From assembly GCF_030463565.1 (NCBI RefSeq), contig NC_134652.1, forward strand, positions 15,105,397 to 15,169,396: a stretch of 64,000 bases of DNA, given 5' to 3'. Each line of letters begins with the position of its first letter. Position 1 is the stretch's first letter. This stretch comes from Pelecanus crispus (taxonomy: Eukaryota; Chordata; Aves; Pelecaniformes; Pelecanidae). Below are positions 21,262 through 58,717 of this stretch, in pieces. The notes beneath the pieces are model-generated. The model had not been told where the DNA came from. It saw only the letters and a program-made list of their open reading frames with translations, and did not search any database. The translations under genes and the position numbers were made by a program.

Positions 21262-24200
21262 CTAAAAAGAAAAAAGAACAAAAGTTTAAAGTCTTTTATT
21301 AATAAAAGAAGTATCTAAAAAAGTTACTGGGGAGCAAGTTAACAGAAATTAAAGCTCAAAAAGCAGGTTTCCTCACAACTGTAGACTTATGCCCTCATCC
21401 TGCAAGGAAACAGACTTGAACAAGCCCCTCACATATTGAATGCACCCATAAAAGTTACCAGGATTTCAGCTTCCCTGTAATCTAACCTGAATGCCCTGTG
21501 GATAAAGCACAAAGAACTACTCTCTCAAAACACTTGGGTTTGGATTCTATCACCTAGCATTGAAAAAGCAGGACCGTCCTGTGGGCTAGATGCCAATTTC
21601 AGGATACATTTATAATTCTAAGTCACATAATAACAGTTTCTTTGTTTGATACAGGGAAGACAGCAGAATTTTGCAGGCCCAGTGGCCTGTGCTTTCACTG
21701 GAGTGTTGGTAGATAAATTGAAGTAACCACCCTGTAGGCTGGATCAGACCTGTACCCTGTCTGTTAGCTTTCACTCCTGCAGTAGCAGCTCACCAAGGAT
21801 TCTTACTGCACAGCACTTACGAACACACTACTAAATAAATCTAGAATATTCCTAGCCTGGTTTCATGAGGAAATTACCCTGATGTAATTACAGTGTCTGT
21901 CCATTGTTTCTTCTGTCAGTAACTTGAACTTGTTGGCTAATTTCAACCAGTTGACAGAACAAGTTTCAAATTCATTAAAATTCTTATATATTTTAAGAAA
22001 ACAGTTCACTGAACATGGAGAGACAAAACTTTGTGCCTCCATGAAGGGAAAACTGGCAAAGGAGCTCTGCTGTATTAGACACCAGAGAATCCATGTGGAC
22101 AGGCAGGAAAAACAAGCAGGCTTCACAAGTTCCGCTGCTCATAGACATGACTGTTAACATTATATGCACATTCTGTATCAAAAATCTACCATGAAGAAAT
22201 AGTATGGGTGTGGGTAACTCATCTTCCTTTCTGTCCCTTCCTCTCTCTTCTTTTTATTCCTGCTGCATGTCCCACTCCCATTCCAGTATACTGCACCTCT
22301 CTAGTCCAGCCACTTCTTGTCTGCCCTAGTTATTGCTAACTTCAGATTCCAGCCCCAACACTGTACACAGATCCCAACCTTCACTATCATCTAACTGCAT
22401 AACACCTTTCCTTCAGTTCCTGGAAGAGTGAGGGGTCATACTTCACAGTCCAGTGAAGTACTCACCTTGTACCAGCAGTTTTAAGTTGCTGCTTTTGCTA
22501 AGCAAGTGACTCTACTTTGCCTTCCTCAATTTAAGGAACCAATTATATCATTCCTCTTCAGACTTATGGAACACAACAGCAACTTCACTGTTTCCAGTGA
22601 ATTTTACCTGATGCTAAAATCTCCCCATCTCTACTGAATCTCAGCGCGTAGATAGTGTCAGTATGCCCTTTCAATTCTCCAACCATCAAGCCATGTCCAA
22701 TATCCCACAGCAGAACTCTTCCATCTGTTGCTCCAGTAGCCAGGAATCGTCCATTAGGAGAAAACGCCAATGAATGAATTGGTCCCTAAAACAGACATTT
22801 GGGGGGGGGACCAAACAAGTTAATTACGTCTACTCACATGCAGTTAGTCAAGCCATATTCATTCTGAACACTACTCTTCAGAATCTCATCACAGAAATAA
22901 AATCACTTTCACACCGTGAGTGCTATGCCTTTACCTTATGTCCAGTGAATATTCTTACACAATTCCCATTCAAAACATCCCAGAGCCGTATAGTCCTGTC
23001 TGCCGAGCCCGTGGCAATATAGTTGGAGTTTGGATGAAATCGGGTACATGTCACATCAGCAAGATGGCCAGCAAATATCCGTAAAGGCTGGTAGTGATCC
23101 GTTGCCCACAGACTGAAAATAAAAGCTTTATTTTAAAATATTTTAAAAGATTTTTTTTTTTAAAAGAACATTAATGAAGTTCAGTAACTGTTGCACAATG
23201 AGGAATAAAAGGAAGTAATTATACAGTGGTTTCTTATTGGTCAGTTTATTGAATTAGCAGGATCTGTTTTGCAAAAGTATACTTTTCAGAAGGGAGAAAT
23301 AAAGCATATTATGTCAAGTTGTTAAACAACTGGAAGAGAATACTTCTAATCACATGATCACACAAGACGACGCCATCTCTTTAGTCATCAGATAATCTGA
23401 TGTGTGTTGAAAAGAAAAAAAAACCCACTACATTAAAACATTTGTTCAGTATTTTGACTGACATGGAAAAAAAAAAAAAAAATTCCAGTAATAGGGTAGG
23501 CTAGAGTATATCAGGTAATCACTTTCAGGATTAATCCACCACAAACTGACCCAGACAAGTAAAAAACCCATCCAGTTTCTTACCGAGCCACTCTGTCATG
23601 TCCCCCTGACACAAAGTAATAACCATAAGGAGAGAATTGTGTATCCCATACTGGATAGTTGTGTCCTTTATATCCCACCAAACACGTGAATGTTTGGAGA
23701 CTCCACAATCTGACAGTGCCATCCTCAGAACAGGACAACAGATAGTTCCTGTCACAGGAGAAAGCATAGTGTATTACATATCAAACTTACACATGGACTG
23801 TATAACCATTGCATAAACACTGAGGGATATCTATGATAAGAAAAACTGCCTACTGAACAGCATCTGTTCAGCATATCACATATAAATCAGCATTTTGGTG
23901 GGGTAAGCAACAATAACCAATTCAAGCAGAATCCAGTCCTAGGCTCTCAGGCAAAAAAGAGAGACAACTGCATGTTGATGACAATTCTGATGACACTTAC
24001 AGCAATACTGAGGGGAGGGGAAAAAAAAAAAATTTTAAAACCCCCACAGAGCTCATCTTTACTCAGGAATTCCAGTTATATGAAAAAAAAAATTACTAAT
24101 AAACTGCTGCGCTATGTTACTTTAAAAAAAAAAAAAATCTTTTAATATAACTCTAAAAAAAAAATTCAGGATTCCCTGGAAGAGAATTCATATCATGATC

Positions 24201-27200
24201 AATTCTCAGTTCCTAATTATAGACTCTATATTCATGTTCCACACAAAGTTTACCTCTCAGCTGTGTTTCTGTGATGGCTTTTCCTGATTAGACACATGCA
24301 AAAGCAAAACTTGAAACATTTAAACCTCCATTCTACTGTCCAGACTCTCACAATTACATAATGGTTTTAAATCCCTTAAAGATATTACTCCATACATTTT
24401 GAAAATAAAGTCTCAGTAGAATATGAGAAACTTAATAAGTGCAACAATATGCTACTCAGTCTGGTTTTATGTTTTGCAATACTATAAGTGCAATCAATGC
24501 TGCAGTATTTTTCCTCTCTACAATTCAGTTAGTTAAAACCCAGCTTAAACTACAGGTTGCAAAAAAGATGGTCTATTTTGCCATCTAAGTCCTGAACCTC
24601 AAAAAAGGTGCTGGCATCCTCAGCTCCAGCTGATTTCAGTAATAGCTGACAGTGCCCAACACCCTGAGCATAAAGAACACTTGTGCTCGCACAGTTTCCT
24701 ATAAGCTGCATAAACAAGGATTACTTTAACCTTCTGGAAAAAGCTGCATTAAGAACGTGGTTGCATTTGGTAGCATACAATTAAAACTCAAGACAAGCAA
24801 ACTAGTTAGCTTGTAAACTTATTTTACCTATCAGGACTGAAGCTGGTGCCATAGACAGGTCCACTGTGACCATATAAAATCTTCAACTCACTTGCTGTTT
24901 TCTCATCCATGATCCTCTCCAAGACATCGTCTGACTCCTTGTCGATGAGACTGAGGTCTGCAATATTTCAAAGTTCATGTATCATAATAACTGTCAGAAG
25001 TTCAAAGATAAATGCCATGAACAGGAAAACAAATAATATTCTCTCTAAAATAGGCAAGTATGATGTGAACATGACAAAGTACCTGGGAATTGCCAAGTTT
25101 GAAATATACAATGGCATTTAAAATATTTTTACCATTGTAAAAGGTGAAAATAATGCTTTACATAAATAATAACACTTTCTTAAGTCTTCACTGAGCTAAA
25201 ATAAATTAATCCTGACATGTGTTACTTTACATACATACATACATTGTTCAGCCTCCAAACACAACATCTTCTTGACAGAGATGCTAATTTTTCACGCCTT
25301 CTCCCAGGAAGTTAATATGCCACAAATACGCCTTACAGACATGTTTTGACAACTGCACACGACACACAGCTTAAAATAACTTTTAGTCTGTAGGCTACTG
25401 TTTGCTGAACATCATGACCACATCTCAGTTAAATATGAAGATTAAGAAACATTTGCCTGGTATCTAGCTTCAACCACAAGACATCATTACCTAAACGGCA
25501 GAATTAAAGAAGCCTGGTTTCCATGAATTTGCGTAGGTGTTGAGCTATAGGACGTTCTCCTCCATCCTTCTCAGAGTTCCCTCCTATAACTTCCCCCAGT
25601 TACCTCTAGTCTAGATCACCTAAACCCAACTGTCTACTACACCCTGTAGCTACCATCCGGTTAAGAAGCAAGATGGCTAGTTTCACGCTAGTTATGGCTA
25701 GTTCCAAGCTCCGTGCACGCCACAGCAGGTGTACACAACCAGATTTCTCATTCCTTTAAAAACGTTTCTAATGGTAGTATATAAGATGCTATCATACACG
25801 TGTGCATGTATTGTTTCTTCAAAGTGAAAGCATCTAACTGCTGAAGACAACTCTCCTGCCACAGACATCTTTCTCTGTTCATGCAAAACACAGCTGTCAC
25901 GAGTAATGCATGCTCATATTAAGTGTTATTGTCTTAATTACCTGCTGCTGTTTTCACACTACGTAGCTTTTTCGGAGTCACAGACCATACTCTGACAGTA
26001 GAGTCAGCAAAGCCTCCTACAATCATGCTAGAGTCATCTGTAATATCCACTGCAGTCAGACCCTATACACAAAATATCCATTTATATTATTTGTATCTTT
26101 CATGATGCATTTCAAATATTGTGAAATCCTAAGTACTAATAAGAGAATTAACTCATTTACAAAAATAAGAGGGAATTATTCCAGGGTAGGTGTAAGCACA
26201 CAAATTCTTGCACCATTAAAAATAAAGCTATATGAATGAAGTACCGTCAATAGTGACAAAACAGTACTGTTTTCCAGTATTTTGGTGCGAGAATACACAT
26301 AGGGCCCCACAGGAAAAGCAAAAGAAGGAATTATGGCAAAATTGGAGCAAAACCAAGGAACATGGATATTAAATAGTTTAAGGAGTCTTTAAAGAGAATT
26401 TTGAAGATTTTGGAACATAAACTTTGCAATGCTTATTCCAAATACTCCAATAACTGTTGCCAACTCTGTTAAGTCTTCTTTCTTTATTAAGAGTGATGTT
26501 TACAGTTTTTATTCCCTTTTCCATATTACGCAAACTCTTCTTTTACCAACCTGGTAAGCATTAAGGAACGTGTAGAAACAGATGGAGGGCAGGCACTCTG
26601 GGCCAAGACGCACACGCCTTGCAGCTTCCTTCATATTCATTACTTTATCCAGCTTGTCAGAGTCTTTCAGTTCAGGCAGAGGAATTCTACAAGAAGCACA
26701 CATTTTTACAAACTAGAAGTACCTTCCATATTGTTAATCTAAACAAAGAAAGCAAGACCTTCGCATGCAACCCTATACCTCAATATTTAATTACGAAACA
26801 ACAATTAGAAAAAATGAAAGACTATGTAGAAGATTAACTGATGAGAAAAAGAGCCAGTAGCTTTAAGAATTTCAGACAGACAGTAGAATGAGATAAATAA
26901 TTGAGAATGACCTGAAAAGATTAGTGGGTAACTGAATAAAATTATATCAAGGGAAATCTAGATTGACTTGAAGGGCAAAGACAGAGGGTTATACACTGAG
27001 CTTTCCATTACCTCCCTTAGAAGTCTTACGGCTAAAGCTGTGTAGAGCCAAAATGGCCAAAATGCTAAAAATGTCATGTGAACAGTGACGCAGATTTGGC
27101 ATGATAAGACTGGATTTAACAAGAATTCTCTACGCATCACTCCTGTGGTACCTGTTTTGGGGAGGAGCATTAGGGTCTTGTTTTTTACTTTTTGACCCTA

Positions 27201-30200
27201 CACTATCCTTTTTAGGTTTTTTCTTCTTTGGCTTTCCTTCTTCATTTTCTCCTTCTTCATCTTCATCATCCAAAGGCACATCAAACTCTGGTTCTTTCAA
27301 TAAGCCAAAGAAAACCTGCAAGCCAATAAAACACACACAAGAGAAAATAGTTATTGCTGTTCTTCCTGAAAACTGATTTCTTTAATGGAAGGTTTTCAAC
27401 GTAATAGTCCAAGCAATAAAGCTGCCCCTTTAAAACTGCTATGCTTAATATTACTGCATACATTACTGGTTAACCCATAACAAATGTAGTACACATTCTG
27501 CTTTTTTACCCAGCAACTGATCTGGACAACTGCAAGTTCTCCCACCATCTCTTAGCACTTCCTTAAAGCAGAATCCCTTCAGCTTACATAATTTATCTGT
27601 ACAGTACTGTGGTCAAGATCCACACAAACAGCCCTTTGCAGTAACAACTGGCAGTAAGAAAGAATTACATGTGTTTTGTGCAAAAGAGGAAGCCAAATAG
27701 TCAGGTGTCCATTTCAAAACCACAGAGTAATTCATGAGTTAGTTTAAGTTTAGTTCAGTGGGCTGAATACAAGGTTGTCTCTCAAAGGGATCCAACAGTT
27801 TCTTCTACCAGACAGTGACACATCTTGATCTCTCTAGTCCTGCCAACAACTATTTGTACAGTTCTCTTCCTTCGTTCTGTTCATGCTATCTTTTAAGATC
27901 TCAAATGACAATTGTCAGTCTATACTAAGGTATCTCCCTGAAAAACTAGGGAGAATTGTTCAATTATAAAAGCGCAACAATCTTTGCCTCCTACCTTTGC
28001 TTTATTAGCCTCTCGTTTTGCCTCCCCAGCCAAGCTTCCAACCATAGCATCTATCTGTTGTTTACTGCGAGGCATCCCATCAAAGATATCAATGTAAAGA
28101 TGTTCCTGAACAATGTTCCAGATCTGATTGTTCTGCTTTTCCTGAAGATGCCTCTTCAAGAGTTGGTAAGAGTCACGGGAAATACGCAACACAAACTTGC
28201 TTGTTCGGAAGTCCAGCATGGTCTCGTTACCTTTCATATGTTCTTTTTTGGTTAAGCTAGATAACACACGCAGATCATCCTGGTAATAGCACTCCTGATC
28301 CCCATGAAATCTATTGAAACAATTTAAGATATGATAAAAGATTTATTACAAAAACATTATCTCCTAAGTGCACACTTATTTACACTACTTTAACATGAAA
28401 CATATATGTAAGGACTTTTTGGAAGCTACTGACTACACATGGGATTATTTTTCTGCTGAAATAAATGCCGTCCTGGGGAAGATACACCAGTGACTTACTG
28501 TATACAATGAGAGCATTCAACAGTTAAAAAACAAGATGAAGAGAACATACAAACGGAACCTCACAGAATTTCATACACCCAAAGGGTACTCGCCTGAAGT
28601 AAACAGTTACACTAACGTGTTTGTTTACAGAAATGAAGGCCTAACTTGTGGTATCATAAAGTACAGGGCATTTTTTATTATGCAAGACTACTTAGATGTA
28701 TTTATCTCTGATTCATTATATGAATATGCACATTTCACCGTGTATATGTTTCACACTCTCCACTTCCATTATCTAATAGCTAATATATGTCTAGAGTTCT
28801 CCATTTTTACCCAAACCATGTTATAAAATAGTTGTGGCAGGGAACATTCTAACTATTTACAATCCCATTTTTGTTGACCATATGGGACAGAGACAAAGTT
28901 ATCCTTTTGGATTAAAATATTTCATAATTGGTCTGAATCCAGAAAACAAATTAATTTGTTAATTTGATAAAGAAGCAAAACATAGTGAGAGCACAGAAAA
29001 TTATAGATTAGTCATAAATTAATTCCTTTAATCTCATTTGAAGAATTTCAATATACTTGCTATGACATTAGCAAATACTTACAGCATACATTACTTTGGC
29101 ATCTCAGTGCAATTTTCCAGTGCTAAAAAATGACCCCACAATCTTTCCCTAAAGAAGCAGCATCTCTTCATTGATACTTTTGCAGCAAGGAGCCCATCAG
29201 CTCACCATAAAGATGGTTCAAAATCTGCCCATGGACAGTTCAAAAGCATGTAGTTTGCACATCTTTCTAACACAGGAGATTGGAAAAGTATTTAAGAACA
29301 GTTACTGTAATCCATGGCACCACTACTTCAGATTCTAAATCTCTTCAACATTAAAAAAGAAAAATAATATGTACATATATATATAAAAACCTGTGCTACT
29401 ATAGCTCACAGATTTAATCAAAGCAGCAAACACAAAGTAATGCAAATGCACAAATGAAAATAAATTACCTTTCAAAAAAAGACTTTGCTTCACTCTCATG
29501 TTGATTGTAGACCAATTCCAAGTACATGTGCACAAAGAGAGGATAAAACAGCTGAGACAATTCTGCTCGATGACAGTCCAGGGAACACTCAATGAAGTGT
29601 TTTAATCCGCTGTAGTATTCCTCATACAGCGTCGGGTCCCCTTGTTGATTGTAGGCAGACAATACTGCACTCACATCTGGCTGATCTTCCACAACAACAC
29701 CTCCTCCAACTGCAAAAGCAGTAGCATATAACAAGAGCTTGTAAGGCAGCCTGCAAGAGCTAGCAAATATAGAGCAGCTAACACCTCCACCGGTAAGGTG
29801 AGGTGCTCTGAGCAAAACACAACACTAAGTCTCGTGCTTGTTCTGCGCTAAGTTTATATGATGAAAATGAGAGGACAGTAGCACATTATAGTCCAGCAGC
29901 AAATGCTCCTGGCACCTTCAGCCATTTTTTGTGCTTTCCCTGCAAAAAGTTGCCTATAAAGTATTTGACACAGTGCTTAAGCCTAATTCAGCCAGGATTA
30001 TAAGTGTAAAAGAAGAAGCCACTAACATCACCAAACTAAGTTTTCTTTACTGCTAAGGCTAGAAACTGTCGAATGAGGAGCGGAATCTTTTAAAACCTGT
30101 AAGATATACCCACTATAATTATTTTGCTTCCAGTAAACAACCAAATTAACTTCATCAAGTGAACAATTCGCCAAAACCCTTACAAAACCATTACAGGGCA

Positions 30201-31490
30201 GTGACTTTCTGTCACTTGCTAACACTCTGAGAGCTCTGTTCTCCAGAGCAGTCACTAAACATTTTCATTGTTTTGTCTTCTATGTAAAAACAATCTTACC
30301 AGGTGATACCAGGAACAGGCTGACTTTATACTACACATTTACTCGAACTTAGACATACCAGTTCATGAAATTTCATGATACTATTCTGTAAAGCCACCCC
30401 ACAGAACACCTTGATTAAAAATACTTAGACGCCAATTATCCAAAGGACATCTCAAGCACCCAGCAACTCGATCCAGAAACGTGTAAAGCCCCTCTACAAG
30501 TATCCTATGGCTCCTTCTTCAAAATGCAGCCTGTACATCAGGCCTCCATTCTCATACCTGGGGCCACATCTTGGACCATCACCTCTAACTACAAAGGAAA
30601 CCTTCAGCTTCCTGCTACGCCGTTAGTCGAGACGGGACACAAAGACAAAAGGAAACACCTCTCACTTCGACAGTGCTCCCTGCACATATGATGGATACCC
30701 TATTCTTGCTCCCGGCAGGGCAGCCCCAGGAGATCCCCATCTCCTCCCGAGCTGTATGGAGGAATGACACACTCAGGGGTCGTCCCCCGCCACCGAAGGT
30801 CGGGGAAGACTCTCGCCTCGGCCCCAGGGAGGGCCACCCCAAGGGAGGCACGACCTGACACCGACCCTTGTGCCCCAGCACCACGGAGGGCCCCCCCGTC
30901 CCCAGGGGTCCCACCGGGAGGGGGCGGCCCCCCGCCCCGGGCACCGACCCCGCAGCCCCCGCGCGGGCCCCACCTTTGCCCGGCGGCACGGCGGCGACCG
31001 CAGCCGCCCCGGGGCTGGAAGAGGCGGCAGTGGCGGCGCTGCCTCCTATCGCGATGGCGGCAGCGGCGGTGACCCGGCTGAGCAGCGCCTCGCCGCCGGC
31101 GGAGTCCGCATCGCCGCCCGGGGCTCCCAGAAGCCCGGCGCCGGCAGGGCTGAGGGCAGCAGCGCCGAGGTCGTCGCCGAGCAGGCGGGCTTCGCGGCGC
31201 AGGATCTCCTCGGACTCGCGGAGGTTGCTGCGCCGCAGGAACTGCAGCACGGCCACGAGCGTCTGCCGGTCCAGCGCCGCCGGGGAGGCGGCCGGGCCCG
31301 GTGCCGCGGGCTTAGGGGTCGCCGCGTCCCCACCGCTCGCCGCCACCTCCCCCTCCGCCGCCGCAGCCGGGGGAGCGGCGGGAGCAGCGGCGGCGGCTGG
31401 AGGAGCAGCAGGGGCCTGCGGCGGCGTCCCCGCCTCAGGGTCCGGCTTTACCGCCGCCACCTCCGCCGGCTCCTCAGGTAGTGCCGCCAT
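21044..31490 (-). CDS. TAF5: TAF5, TFIID subunit 5 (WD40 scaffold)
   Basis: TAF5 is a core TFIID scaffold subunit in Pol II pre-initiation. Coding exons: 30974-31490, 29469-29709, 27995-28310, 27152-27315, 26551-26686, 25942-26062, 24828-24957, 23584-23748, 22935-23112, 22608-22785 and 21044-21261. Joined they make 787 codons plus TAG; human is 800 residues. Order of parts: Ala/Pro-rich low-complexity N-terminus (1-72), LisH motif (about 74-104, DRQTLVAVLQFLRRSNL), the conserved TAF5 NTD2 domain (about 180-330), an acidic then lysine-rich linker (about 370-412) and six clear WD40 repeats (about 457-760), several ending RLW(D/S). The C-terminus HFTRRNLLLAAGAY is nearly the human one. Start chosen as MAALPEEPAEVA, matching human MAALAEEQTEVA. 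All splice sites are GT-AG and in frame. Confidence 0.97.
22608..22785 (-). CDS. TAF5: TAF5 exon 10, WD40 repeats 5 and 6
   Basis: Residues 657-715: GPIHSLAFSPNGRFLATGAT, then LLWDIGHGLMVGELKGHTDT. Acceptor GTTTTAG, donor TCAG|GTAAAA. Confidence 0.96.
22935..23112 (-). CDS. TAF5: TAF5 exon 9, WD40 repeats 3 and 4
   Basis: Residues 597-656: LWATDHYQPLRIFAGHLADV, then YIATGSADRTIRLWDVLNGN and CVRIFTGHK. Acceptor ATTTTCAG, donor AAG|GTAAAG. Confidence 0.96.
23584..23748 (-). CDS. TAF5: TAF5 exon 8, WD40 repeats 2 and 3
   Basis: Residues 542-596: NYLLSCSEDGTVRLWSLQTF, YKGHNYPVWDTQFSPYGYYF and VSGGHDRVA. Acceptor TGTGACAG, donor GCTCG|GTAAGA. Confidence 0.96.
24828..24957 (-). CDS. TAF5: TAF5 exon 7, WD40 repeat 2 start
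   Basis: Residues 499-541: DLSLIDKESDDVLERIMDEK, then KILYGHSGPVYGTSFSPD. Acceptor TATTGCAG, donor GATAG|GTAAAA. Confidence 0.95.
25942..26062 (-). CDS. TAF5: TAF5 exon 6, WD40 repeat 1
   Basis: Residues 459-498: GLTAVDITDDSSMIVGGFAD then STVRVWSVTPKKLRSVK. No long open frame marks it; found by matching the family. Acceptor TGTATAG, donor GCAG|GTAATT. Confidence 0.95.
26551..26686 (-). CDS. TAF5: TAF5 exon 5, entry to WD40 propeller
   Basis: Residues 413-458: IPLPELKDSDKLDKVMNMKE through SICFYTFLNAYQ. Acceptor CTTGTAG, donor CAG|GTTGGT. Confidence 0.95.
27152..27315 (-). CDS. TAF5: TAF5 exon 4, charged linker
   Basis: Residues 359-412: VFFGLLKEPEFDVPLDDEDE, then an acidic run and KPKKKKPKKDSVGSKSKKQD, the flexible link between NTD2 and the propeller. 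Acceptor GCTTGCAG, donor AACAG|GTACCA. Confidence 0.96.
27995..28310 (-). CDS. TAF5: TAF5 exon 3, NTD2 domain
   Basis: Residues 253-358: FHGDQECYYQDDLRVLSSLT, then LQEKQNNQIWNIVQEHLYID and IFDGMPRSKQQIDAMVGSLA. Acceptor TTTCAATAG, donor AAG|GTAGGA. Confidence 0.97.
28311..29468 (-). other. TAF5 intron 2
   Basis: A/T-rich intron of about 1.2 kb. No repeat or exon recognised. Confidence 0.6.
29469..29709 (-). CDS. TAF5: TAF5 exon 2, NTD2 domain
   Basis: Residues 173-252: VEDQPDVSAVLSAYNQQGDP through ECSLDCHRAELSQLFYPLFV, virtually identical to human. Acceptor TTTTGCAG, donor GAAAG|GTAATT. Confidence 0.97.
29710..30973 (-). other. TAF5 intron 1
   Basis: The right third (from about 30,780) is CpG island; the rest is ordinary unique sequence with no recognised element. 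Confidence 0.6.
30974..31490 (-). CDS. TAF5: TAF5 exon 1, start codon and LisH
   Basis: Residues 1-172 plus one base, extremely GC-rich. The first 72 residues are mostly Ala and Pro; the LisH helix pair follows, then more Ala/Gly spacer. Donor GCAAAG|GTGGGG. Low-complexity length differs from human, as is common; an indel error here would be easy to miss. Confidence 0.9.
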
Positions 31491-31493
31491 CTT
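31483..31493 (-). promoter_or_regulatory. YY1-type site overlapping the TAF5 start codon
   Basis: The minus strand reads AAGATGGCGGC, a full YY1 consensus, with its ATG being the TAF5 initiation codon. Such downstream YY1 elements over the start ATG are known in housekeeping genes. Confidence 0.65.
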
Positions 31494-32182
31494 GCATCGC
31501 CCCCCATTCGCCGGTAGCGGGCAGCCGCCGCCAGGCGCGGACGCTCTTGCGACAGCCAGGGCAAAGGACGGGTACTGCTGCCGCTGCCTACCCAGGCGCT
31601 CGCGGCTTCATTTTGCGACGCTGCCGGGAGCGCTTTATGGCAGCGGGAGCGGGAGCGGCGTGAGTCTGGCGGAGCGGTTGTGAGGCGACCGCTGGGATGC
31701 GGGCGTCCTGGTACTAAGTAAGCGTCGTTTGGGGGAGCGACTGTGCGGATGTGAATCACAGAGCTCAGCAGTGCTTGTGGCGTGCGTACGCGAGAAACCT
31801 CGTTCAGAAACGGATTGCTTTGGTGTTAATAAACCACTACCGCTGCCCGCCTTGGAGCAGAGCAAGGATGGCCCTGACAGGCCTTGCTCCGAGTTAAATT
31901 AATTACGGCTGGGTCGCTTGGTTTTCCAGGTATTTCTAATATTGCTTCTTTTAGTCGTGTTTAGTAAATACAGATTCGTTGATGCTACGTAAGTAAAACC
32001 TTTTTCTGAATGAAACTGGTCTCTTGTGATTGACGCGCTTTCGTGACAAATTAAGCGTTTGCCTGTGCTTCATTAGCGAGTCACTTAATTCTTAGCTGGA
32101 CCAGCGACGAGTGTAAAAAAAAAAAAAAAAAAAAAAAACCACAAGCTGCAGGCTAGAAATGTAACCAGCCGGCTGAGTGTCA

Positions 32183-32193
32183 GCGCATGCGCA
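32183..32193 (+). promoter_or_regulatory. NRF1-type site 1
   Basis: GCGCATGCGCA is the palindromic NRF1 core, about 170 bp before the PCGF6 start codon. Confidence 0.7.
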
Positions 32194-32218
32194 GTGGCGC
32201 GGCCCGGCGTCCGCTGAA

Positions 32219-32243
32219 ACTGCAGCCCCCAGCATGCCCCGCG
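32219..32243 (+). promoter_or_regulatory. ZNF143/THAP11-type element
   Basis: The segment has ACTGCA, then CCCAGCATGCCCCGCG with spacing like the long ZNF143 SBS motif (ACTACA, two bases, TCCCAGCATGCCTTGCG). It lies between the two NRF1-type sites. Confidence 0.6.
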
Positions 32244-32250
32244 CCGCCGC

Positions 32251-32262
32251 CGCGCACGCGCC
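32251..32262 (+). promoter_or_regulatory. NRF1-type site 2
   Basis: CGCGCACGCGCC fits the YGCGCAYGCGCR consensus except the last base. About 95 bp before the PCGF6 ATG. Confidence 0.55.
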
Positions 32263-32355
32263 CAGCAGGGCCGCCCTGGCGGACCACCGCTCCCGCCGTC
32301 CCCCGCGGGCGGCCGGCAGAGGGCCCCGCGCCTGCCCCGCCCCCCGCCCCGAGCC

Positions 32356-58717
<26,362 letters not shown>

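Noticed and set aside
30868-31683. 271- and 203-codon plus-strand open frames opposite TAF5 exon 1
   Set aside because: They are antisense shadows of the GC-rich TAF5 first exon, whose own frame matches the known protein start.
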